In this document: one piece after another, positions 1-5,892 of the stretch
How positions within the stretch are numbered: the stretch's first letter is position 1
How the letters are laid out: the number at the start of each line of letters is the position of its first letter
Position numbers and translations under genes: made by a program
Source of the DNA: Vulcanimicrobiota bacterium
GTDB lineage: Bacteria > Vulcanimicrobiota > Vulcanimicrobiia > Vulcanimicrobiales > Vulcanimicrobiaceae
Length of the DNA: 25,524 nucleotides
Assembly: GCA_003133185.1 (NCBI GenBank)
Contig: PKWF01000275.1
Location: forward strand, 1 to 25,524
Reading direction: 5' to 3'
The notes under the pieces: generated by a model
Database searches by the model: none
Seen by the model: only the letters and a program-made list of their open reading frames with translations
What the model was told of the DNA's origin: nothing

Positions 1-1290
1 GGCGTCAAATGGAGCGATGGATGGCCGGTCACTTCCGCGGACGTCCTTTTTACGTTGAAAGCAATCCTCGATCCGCGCAATCCCGTGCGTTCGCACGAAG
101 GCTACGACCTGATCGATCGGGCCTTCGCGCCGGGACCCGGCATCGTTATCCTTCACCTGCGGCAGCCGTGGGCGCCCGCCGCAACGACGTACTTTTCGTA
201 CGGCCTCTCGCCGCAGTTCGTTCTGCCGGCGCACGTGTTGCGAGCACAGTCACCGTTGGAGCGGGCCACTTTTAATGCAGAACCCGGCGTTGGCGACGGT
301 CCGTATCGTTTTGTGTCGTGGAGACGCGGCGAAGGGCTGCGATATGTCGCCAATTCGCGCTACTGGCGCGGCAAGCCCGCGGTCGCAACGCTGGCGATTC
401 GAACGATTCCCGACCCTTCGACCAATCTGCTTTTGCTGCAATCGGGCGAACTGGATTGGAATCTGCTCGCTCCCGCTCAGTTGGCCGTCGTGCGTGGCGA
501 TTCAAACTTACGTTTCGTTACCGTGCCGACCGCCGTCGTGGCCGGACTGGCGCTGAATACCGAGCACGTGCCGCTCGATAATCCCGTCGTGCGCCGCGCG
601 CTTGCAATGTCGATCGATCGCGGGGAAATCTCGAAGAAGATCACGCTGGGGATCTATCCGGTGACCGACATGATCCAGCCGCGGTTTTCGTGGGCCTTCG
701 ATCCAACGGTGCGCGAGCCCGGCTTCGATGCGGCGCGCGCCGATCGCCTCTTCGATGAGGCGGGTTGGCGGCGTGGCTCCGATGGAATGCGGCGCCGTGA
801 CGGAACCGTGTTACGGCTCGTCTACGTGCAGTTTCCCGAGTCGACGACCGGCGTGCGCGTCGCGACAGCGGTTCAGTCTGCGCTGCGCGAGCGCGGCATC
901 GACGTCGCGGTGAAGTCGGTTAGCAACGCCCAGCTCTTTCTGCCGCGAACCGGCGTCCTCGCAACGGGCAATTTCGACCTCGCCTACGTGCCATGGACGA
1001 TGGGCGCCGATCCTGACGACTCTTCGGTTCTGCGCTGCCGTGCGACGTCGAACTACATGCGGTGGTGCGACGCCAGAGTCGACCGCCTCGAAGACGAAGC
1101 GCTCTCGCAGACCGATCTTTCCCGGCGCAAACGCCTCTATCGCGAGATCGCGACGATCGTCGCGGAGCAAGTTCCGATCGTCTACCTATTCAACGCCGAT
1201 TACGTGTACGCGTATCGTAAGCGTCTGCGCGGATTTTCTCCCAACGCCTTCCTACCGACGTGGAACGCATACGACTGGCGCTTGAAGTGA
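1..1290 (+). CDS. Peptide-type ABC transporter substrate-binding protein, family 5 (5'-truncated by window)
   Basis: The reading frame is open from base 1, so the N-terminus and signal peptide lie outside the window; about 429 residues are visible. It would be the extracytoplasmic solute receptor of an oligopeptide/dipeptide/nickel-type ABC importer (SBP_bac_5, the OppA/DppA family). Near the left edge the frame reads WSDGWPVTSADVLFTL, the family motif G-x-P-[LV]-[TS]-A-x-DV. The middle holds the typical stretch NPVVRRALAMSIDR (positions about 580-625). The C-terminus has the usual DPDDSS segment followed by VPIVYLFNADYVYAYRKRLRGF, here broken by no stop, and ends with WNAYDWRLK. The substrate cannot be told from sequence. 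No permease or ATPase gene follows: the next gene is convergent, so any transporter partners must lie upstream. The family call is firm and the ligand is unknown. Confidence 0.9.
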   Translation, partial: GVKWSDGWPVTSADVLFTLKAILDPRNPVRSHEGYDLIDRAFAPGPGIVILHLRQPWAPAATTYFSYGLSPQFVLPAHVLRAQSPLERATFNAEPGVGDGPYRFVSWRRGEGLRYVANSRYWRGKPAVATLAIRTIPDPSTNLLLLQSGELDWNLLAPAQLAVVRGDSNLRFVTVPTAVVAGLALNTEHVPLDNPVVRRALAMSIDRGEISKKITLGIYPVTDMIQPRFSWAFDPTVREPGFDAARADRLFDEAGWRRGSDGMRRRDGTVLRLVYVQFPESTTGVRVATAVQSALRERGIDVAVKSVSNAQLFLPRTGVLATGNFDLAYVPWTMGADPDDSSVLRCRATSNYMRWCDARVDRLEDEALSQTDLSRRKRLYREIATIVAEQVPIVYLFNADYVYAYRKRLRGFSPNAFLPTWNAYDWRLK

Positions 1291-1320
1291 ACGAAGCCTT
1301 TCGCCGAGCCTCGATAGCGT

Positions 1321-2745
1321 TCACGCCGGTTCTTGTGGAGAGCCGCTCTTTGAGCCAACGCGCTGAGGCGGTCCGACCTTTCGCAAAAGGTCGCGAAAGC
1401 GTTGACTGCCGGAGATCGGCTCGAACCAACGCGCGCTCTTGAGGAGCGGCAGCGTGGCTTCACGATCTTCGTAAGCCCTTTCGAGGTAGGCCATCGCTTC
1501 CTCCACGCGCCCCAAACCGGTTGCGACGATCGCCAGGTTCCACCAGACGACATAATCAGTTTGCGCCATCGAGCACAATCTGGTAAAGATGCTTTCCGCC
1601 CGCGCCGTATCGCCAAGGTCGGCATAGGCGCGCCCAAGCATCGGTAAACGGAAGCTGGGATCCTCGGAACGTTCCTGCGGAAGAAGCTCGAGATCGCTAA
1701 TGGCCTTTTCCGGCTGACCCTGGAGGAGGTAGGCCTGCGCGCGATAGCGCCGGGCGACGTAGAAGCCTCGATCCGTTTTCAAGAGGCTCGACATTATCTC
1801 GATCGCATTGGTGTAGTAGCGGGAGTGAACGAGCACGCGAGCGAGCAGCAACTGCAGGTGAAGCGACGACGGTTCCATAACGAGCGCAAACTGCGCTTGC
1901 TCGAGCGCGTCCGCATAGCGCCCGGTACAGACGTGCAGCCAGGCGGCATTGCTTCGAACGAATGCCGAGCTGGGATTGAGCCGAATCGCGAGATCGATCT
2001 CGTCCTGGGCGCCCTTCCAATCCCAATCACAGAAGCAGCGAATTCCCGAGCGGACGGCGTGCGCGCCGGCGGATGCGGAATCGATTGCGAGGGCTCGAGC
2101 GATCACTTTCTTGGCTGTAGGAAACGCAACGCTCGCAGGAACGTGCCAATAGACGGCAAGCAACGCGTGTGCGCGAGCCAGGGCGATCAGCGCGGGTAAG
2201 TAGTTCGGACTCGCACGCAGCGCGGCTTCGAAGAACTCGATCGCGCGCCATATCGCCGGAGCGGTGCGCTGTTCGATGAAAAAGCTGCCTTGGCAGTAGT
2301 TTCCAAACGCGTCGACGTCGCCGGGCGCCAGGACGTCGCTTACTCCCAGCGGCTCGAAGGTCAGCGATTCGTTGGCCCTGGGAACCGCTTCGGTGACGGG
2401 CGGCGCGAGCCGATAACCGCTCCGGGGGACGGAGAGCACGTAGGAATGATCGCGCGCTCGTTCACCGAGGAGGCGACGAAGCATGTACACGTGCTGCGCC
2501 AAGTTCCCATCGGTGACCGCCTCGTGCGGCCAGAGGCTTTCGGCCAGGGCCTCTTTCGTAACGACCGCACCGTTGGCGGCGATGAGTTCGGTGAGAAGCA
2601 GCGCAAGCCGTTCGGGGATCGGAGCTGCCGCGTCACTCTTAAAGAGGATCCGCCGCGATAGATCAAAGCGGAACTCCCCAAAGCAGTAAATGCGTGAGGA
2701 TCCTCGGAAGGATCGCGAGTCCACGGGAAGGGCGCTCGTGCTCAC
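1321..2745 (-). CDS. Winged-helix DNA-binding regulator with C-terminal TPR repeats (paralogue A)
   Basis: The protein has 474 residues. The N-terminus (about residues 19-112) is an OmpR/ToxR-type winged helix (Trans_reg_C): CFGEFRFDLSRRILF, the conserved SLWP, the recognition-helix region NLAQHVYMLRRLLGE and the wing SVPRSGYRL. The remainder is alpha-helical with TPR-like units (ALARAHALLA, LHVCTGRYADALEQA, AIVATGLGRVEEAMAYLERA). No receiver domain or membrane segment is visible. This order resembles HilA-type soluble regulators rather than CadC/ToxR. The start is GTG, only 3 nt after the stop of the small membrane protein gene at 2749-3078, so it should be the third gene of the PadR operon. 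It shares long blocks with the protein at 17285-18625, including the identical string LLPQERSEDPSFRLP. Its targets and signal are unknown; the domain call is firm. Confidence 0.88.
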   Translation of the reverse strand: MSTSALPVDSRSFRGSSRIYCFGEFRFDLSRRILFKSDAAAPIPERLALLLTELIAANGAVVTKEALAESLWPHEAVTDGNLAQHVYMLRRLLGERARDHSYVLSVPRSGYRLAPPVTEAVPRANESLTFEPLGVSDVLAPGDVDAFGNYCQGSFFIEQRTAPAIWRAIEFFEAALRASPNYLPALIALARAHALLAVYWHVPASVAFPTAKKVIARALAIDSASAGAHAVRSGIRCFCDWDWKGAQDEIDLAIRLNPSSAFVRSNAAWLHVCTGRYADALEQAQFALVMEPSSLHLQLLLARVLVHSRYYTNAIEIMSSLLKTDRGFYVARRYRAQAYLLQGQPEKAISDLELLPQERSEDPSFRLPMLGRAYADLGDTARAESIFTRLCSMAQTDYVVWWNLAIVATGLGRVEEAMAYLERAYEDREATLPLLKSARWFEPISGSQRFRDLLRKVGPPQRVGSKSGSPQEPA

Positions 2746-2748
2746 GAG

Positions 2749-3078
2749 CTACCCGAGCGCACACGGAATTTTTGCCCCGCGCCACTGGCGTACCGGCATC
2801 AGGCAGACCACGAGCGGAGCGCGACGCCCAGAGAGCGCAAGATTCACGTTGGGACGCTGCCTGGGAATCGCACAAAGCACCGCCAGCACAATAGCCGATA
2901 TTGCCACAGCAACGACGAGCGTGCGGCGCCGGGAAGCGACGATGCTTCCCGCGACGTCGCTCACGGTGAGCGCCGAGACGGGGATATCGGCGAGCAGGGC
3001 TTCGAACTCCACGCCGTAGCGCATTTTCCAATCCGGCGAATGCATCGAGGTGAGGAACCGCGCAAGTGGGGGCCGCAT
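2749..3078 (-). CDS. Small single-pass membrane protein of a PadR operon
   Basis: This 109-residue protein has one hydrophobic segment at about residues 53-71 (LVVAVAISAIVLAVLCAI), preceded by RRR. Its N-terminal part carries W-x-x-RYG-x-EFEALL-x-D-x-P and later SDVAGSIVASR. This pattern is common in small membrane proteins encoded directly behind PadR regulators. Its ATG overlaps the TGA of the padR-like gene by one base (TGATG), which indicates translational coupling. The winged-helix/TPR gene follows after 3 nt. By the positive-inside rule the N-terminus is probably cytoplasmic. No function is known. The family resemblance is from memory of operon context, and the protein could equally be called hypothetical. 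Confidence 0.65.
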   Translation of the reverse strand: MRPPLARFLTSMHSPDWKMRYGVEFEALLADIPVSALTVSDVAGSIVASRRRTLVVAVAISAIVLAVLCAIPRQRPNVNLALSGRRAPLVVCLMPVRQWRGAKIPCALG

Positions 3079-3362
3079 CAGGTGGCGAGGGCTTGGAGCG
3101 TGAGTTGGTAACGACGCAAGTCGCTCATCCGCTCTTGAAAAGCGCGGCGGCCGGCGGCCGTTATGCGGTAGGGGCGCCGCCCGCGCTCTTGGAGCGCGAG
3201 CCCGGTGATAAAGCCCAGCTTTTCAAGCCGCGAAATCGCGCCGTAGAGCGTGCCGGGGCCGAGCCGTTTGCCGCTGTTCGCTTCAACATCTTGAATGATC
3301 GCATAGCCGTGCTTTACGCCCGAATACAGGGAAGCCAAAATCAGCAAGGTCGGCTCGTTCAT
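3078..3362 (-). CDS. PadR-family transcriptional regulator
   Basis: The protein has 94 residues and is a minimal PadR winged helix with only a short C-terminal helix. Diagnostic features are LLILASLYSGVKHGYAI near the N-terminus, GPGTLYGAISRLEKLGFI as the recognition helix and turn, and the wing RGRRPYRITAAGRRAF. Proteins of this family are cytoplasmic, usually dimeric repressors, often of envelope or transport genes and of themselves. It is the first gene of a three-gene minus-strand operon. A strong promoter with an overlapping perfect palindrome lies 31 nt upstream of its ATG, so autorepression is a reasonable inference. The ligand or inducer is unknown. No strong Shine-Dalgarno is seen before the ATG. 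Confidence 0.93.
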   Translation of the reverse strand: MNEPTLLILASLYSGVKHGYAIIQDVEANSGKRLGPGTLYGAISRLEKLGFITGLALQERGRRPYRITAAGRRAFQERMSDLRRYQLTLQALAT

Positions 3363-3393
3363 GGTCGGAGTCTCGGCAAGCCAGGACAGCTCT

Positions 3394-3442
3394 TATTACG
3401 TGTCACGTAATATATCATAGCTCGTAGTGTGAGCGCAGTCAA
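3394..3442 (-). promoter_or_regulatory. Promoter and 19-bp palindromic operator of the PadR operon
   Basis: Read on the minus strand, TTGACT (3442-3437) and TATGAT (3419-3414) are separated by exactly 17 nt, a good sigma-70-type promoter. Immediately downstream, at 3394-3412, lies TATTACGTGTCACGTAATA (plus strand), a perfect inverted repeat with 9-bp arms around one central base. It covers the predicted transcription start. Spacing, symmetry and position next to a padR gene fit an autoregulatory operator. The bases are seen directly; binding by this PadR protein is inferred. Confidence 0.75.
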
Positions 3443-3532
3443 GGCTCATCACGAACTATCAAATGCCGAGTTCGCGGCGGCAACTTGAGGTTTCCTGAGG
3501 ACCCGCGAAGCGGTTGATGCTACGCTCTAGCG

Positions 3533-4261
3533 ATGCAGCGTGCCGATTTCCTCAACGGTATCTATGCGGTTGCCTCTGCGGTCCCCCTTGCTGGGCAGGT
3601 TCCGCCGCCGAAAGAGGTAGCGGGTGTCTTGGCTCCCGATTCACCGCTCACCAAAGAGGCAGCGTCGATCGCGCTTTCTTGCGAGCCGCCCGAAATCTTC
3701 AGCCACTCATTGAGAAGTTTTTATTTCGCCGAGCTGATCGGGAAGGCAAAGGGCATCTCGCACGACGTGGAAGCGGTCTACGTTGCCTCGATGCTTCACG
3801 ACACCGGTCTGACGGCGCCCCACATGAGCGCCACGGAACGCTTCCAAGTGGATGGCGCAAACGTTTCCCGCGAGTTGCTCGAGCGGTACGGTATCGAAGC
3901 TGCCCGAGCGGACCTGGTTTGGGACGCGATAAGCCTCCACGACCAGAACGGCATTGCACGTTGGAAGCATCCCGAAGTGATGCTGGTCAGCGCCGGAGTA
4001 AGCGCCGATTTCGGAGGTTATCTCGAGATTCTGAAAAGAGCCGAGGTGATCGCGGTTCTTGAAGCCGCGCCTCGCAGCAACTTTATTCCGGTGTTTCTCA
4101 ACGCGATCGCGACGGCCGCAAAGAGAAAGCCGCTCGCCACTGGGCTTACCTATATCGCCGATGTTGCATACCATTTGGTGCCGGGTTTTCACCTTGGGAA
4201 CTTCTACGATGACGTGAAGGACAACCCGTTTGCCGACTACGGGACGGCGGGCGCGGCGTAG
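3533..4261 (+). CDS. HD-domain phosphohydrolase-like protein
   Basis: The protein has 242 residues with an HD-superfamily metal-binding core: H58 in FSHSLRSFYFAEL, the doublet H89-D90 in MLHDTGLT, H136 in AISLHDQNG and a plausible final Asp at D159. The layout is like the small HD proteins related to cyanamide hydratase or general HD phosphohydrolases, which bind one or two metals; the substrate cannot be inferred. The N-terminus (RADFLNGIYAVASAVPLAG) is mildly hydrophobic but I do not see a convincing signal peptide. The ATG has no clear Shine-Dalgarno. The stop is 5 nt before the propeller gene at 4267, so the two are probably co-transcribed. The gene diverges from the PadR operon. The fold call is firm and the reaction unknown. 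Confidence 0.82.
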   Translation: MQRADFLNGIYAVASAVPLAGQVPPPKEVAGVLAPDSPLTKEAASIALSCEPPEIFSHSLRSFYFAELIGKAKGISHDVEAVYVASMLHDTGLTAPHMSATERFQVDGANVSRELLERYGIEAARADLVWDAISLHDQNGIARWKHPEVMLVSAGVSADFGGYLEILKRAEVIAVLEAAPRSNFIPVFLNAIATAAKRKPLATGLTYIADVAYHLVPGFHLGNFYDDVKDNPFADYGTAGAA

Positions 4262-4266
4262 CAACA

Positions 4267-5175
4267 ATGATCGCGAGAACGGCATGGCTGCTCGCCTTAC
4301 TTTTGCTCGCCGAATGGCCTGGGCAGTCGGCGGCGCAATCGGGGACGGCTAAAAAGAACGATCGTTGGCCCGCGTTTTCGCCCGACAGTCGAGCGATCGC
4401 CTTCGAGCGATCTCAGGGAAAGAGCCTGGACATTTACGTTATCGGTGTCGACGGAACGGGCTTGCGACGTTTGACGCGCGAAGCGCCCGGCGTGCTCGCC
4501 ATGAGTCCGGCGTGGTTTCCCGATGGCCGGCACATCCTTTACACTACGACCGTTCCGGCGTCGGATTATCCGAGCGGTTCCTTTTTCACGATCCCGAGCG
4601 GCGGAGGCGAAGCGCGCGCGTTGGGTCCCGCCGGCGCGAGGGCTCACAGCATCAGTCCCGACGGGACGTCCATTCTATTTCTGACGAAGAGCTGGGCGAT
4701 CGCTCGGTTTGATATCGCTACTGCGTCGGTTACGGTGTTGGATATTCCTGGCAGCGGCACATGGGATACCGAGGGGGCGTGGTCGCACGACGGCGCAGAA
4801 ATTGCTTTCGGCTGCAACTTTTCGCCCAACGACCGCGTTAGCCGATCGGACATCTGCGTGATGCGGGCAGATGGCTCGAATCGACATATCGTCGCACGTC
4901 GTGCCGACGCGGGCGAGTGGCCGGCGTGGTCGCCGGACGGTACCCGGCTCGCGTTTCAGGCCGACAGCGAAGGCTTTTCGCAAGGTTCTATCGTCGTCGC
5001 CGACCTTGCGGACGGTACCGCTAACGACATCAGCCGAGCAACGGGCTACGCGCTAAACGAAACCCCGGCGTGGTCGCCCGACGGACGATGGATCGCATTT
5101 CAGGTGAAAGCTCGGGACGGTTATCGCATTGGCGTGATGCACCCGAACGGCTCCGGATTCCGGCTGCTTACCTAG
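4267..5175 (+). CDS. Exported TolB-like beta-propeller (PD40 repeat) protein
   Basis: The protein has 302 residues. Residues 1-24 form a Sec signal peptide (hydrophobic LLALLLLA, cleavage likely after SAAQ or just before). The rest is a series of WD40-like PD40 units marked by SPD(G/S)-x-x-(I/L)-(A/L)-F: FSPDSRAIAF, FPDGRHILY, SPDGTSILF, SHDGAEIAF, SPDGTRLAF and SPDGRWIAF. Six repeats fit one six-bladed propeller as in the C-terminal half of TolB, but the TolB N-terminal domain is missing, so it is not TolB itself. It is probably periplasmic or surface exposed and may bind a protein or ligand. It lies 5 nt downstream of the HD-protein gene and ends 15 nt before a convergent gene. Confidence 0.87.
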   Translation: MIARTAWLLALLLLAEWPGQSAAQSGTAKKNDRWPAFSPDSRAIAFERSQGKSLDIYVIGVDGTGLRRLTREAPGVLAMSPAWFPDGRHILYTTTVPASDYPSGSFFTIPSGGGEARALGPAGARAHSISPDGTSILFLTKSWAIARFDIATASVTVLDIPGSGTWDTEGAWSHDGAEIAFGCNFSPNDRVSRSDICVMRADGSNRHIVARRADAGEWPAWSPDGTRLAFQADSEGFSQGSIVVADLADGTANDISRATGYALNETPAWSPDGRWIAFQVKARDGYRIGVMHPNGSGFRLLT

Positions 5176-5190
5176 CGCTAGCGCGCGACT

Positions 5191-5742
5191 TCAGGGAATA
5201 CTAGAAGGACAAGAGCGTCTCGGGCGCTGCATCTGTTCGCCGCCGCAGTTGCGGCAGATGCCGCCGGATGCGCGGCTGCACGCGGCGCAAAACGTGCACT
5301 CGTACGAGCAAATGTACGCCTCGTCGAACGCTGCGAGCGGGCGCGCGCAGCGTTCGCAGGAGCCTTTCATCGCAAGGCCTAGTTTGCTTTCGATAGGAAC
5401 CGCGAATCGGTAGCCTTTGCCCGGAAGCGTAACGATGTAGGTGTGGTCGCCGGCGTTTTCGCCCAGGAACCCGCGCAGCATGAACACGTGCTGCGTTAGA
5501 TTGGCATCGGTCACCGGAGCGTCGGGCCACAGCCGGTCGAAGAAGACCCGTTTTTCGACAAGGCGGCAGTTCGCCTCGAGCAAAAGCACGAGAATCTGAA
5601 AGAGCTTCTCCGGTAACGGTTTGATCTCTGACCCGGAGAGTAAACGCCGGTGAGCGACGTCGAGCAGGTAGCGCCCGAAGCGATATGTCAAGGCTATATT
5701 GCTCTCAGAAGAGTTCGGCCCCGGCGGCTCCATCATCTGCAT
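5191..5742 (-). CDS. Winged-helix regulator fused to a DUF1272 zinc ribbon
   Basis: The protein has 183 residues. Residues about 20-115 are an OmpR/ToxR-type winged helix: RFGRYLLDVAHRRLL, the DRLWPDAPVTDANL segment, QHVFMLRGFLGE and the wing TLPGKGYRFAVP. Residues about 126-176 match the small cysteine-rich family DUF1272: C129-x2-C132, ICSYECTFCAAC (C145, C149, C152, C155), C163-x2-C166 with NCGGE, then a QRPRR tail. Eight cysteines are enough for two zinc sites. DUF1272 normally occurs as a stand-alone protein of roughly 60-80 residues; here it replaces the TPR region seen in the other three winged-helix proteins of the window. The start is uncertain between ATG at 5742 and ATG at 5736 or 5733. 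It converges with the propeller gene. It may be a metal- or redox-sensing regulator (inference). Confidence 0.85.
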   Translation of the reverse strand: MQMMEPPGPNSSESNIALTYRFGRYLLDVAHRRLLSGSEIKPLPEKLFQILVLLLEANCRLVEKRVFFDRLWPDAPVTDANLTQHVFMLRGFLGENAGDHTYIVTLPGKGYRFAVPIESKLGLAMKGSCERCARPLAAFDEAYICSYECTFCAACSRASGGICRNCGGEQMQRPRRSCPSSIP

Positions 5743-5790
5743 CGCCGTTACTTCGAAGAGATCTTGCCTGGTGTCCTCGTCGACGCGAAA

Positions 5791-5819
5791 GATATCAAGT
5801 TTTTCTCAAGTGACGTCAC
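5791..5819 (-). promoter_or_regulatory. Possible promoter with GTGACGTCAC palindrome upstream of the winged-helix/DUF1272 gene
   Basis: GTGACGTCAC at 5810-5819 is a perfect 10-bp palindrome. Read on the minus strand, its GTGACG half can serve as a -35 (4 of 6 matches) with GATATC (5796-5791) as a weak -10 after 17 nt, about 49 nt upstream of the start codon. The palindrome would overlap the -35, a natural place for an operator. The promoter match is modest. Confidence 0.4.
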
Positions 5820-5831
5820 GGCCGAGCGTGC

Positions 5832-5864
5832 AAAGGAGCGGGCCCGAAGGTCCGCTCCTTTTTT
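5832..5864 (-). terminator. Hairpin terminator behind the TonB-dependent receptor gene
   Basis: Arms at 5832-5844 and 5849-5861 pair over 13 positions with one G-T wobble. The four-base loop reads TTCG on the minus strand closed by C-G, the extra-stable UUCG tetraloop, which favours a role for the minus-strand receptor mRNA ending 28 nt earlier. A six-T run is present only in the plus-strand reading; the minus-strand reading has an upstream A run and only TTT after the stem, so it may work in both directions. Confidence 0.75.
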
Positions 5865-5892
5865 GCTACTCCGGAGCGCGCGCGAGGCTTTG

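Noticed and set aside
5172..5181. CTAGCGCTAG palindrome between convergent genes as a terminator
   Set aside because: Self-complementary without a loop and without a following T run; too short to be an intrinsic terminator.
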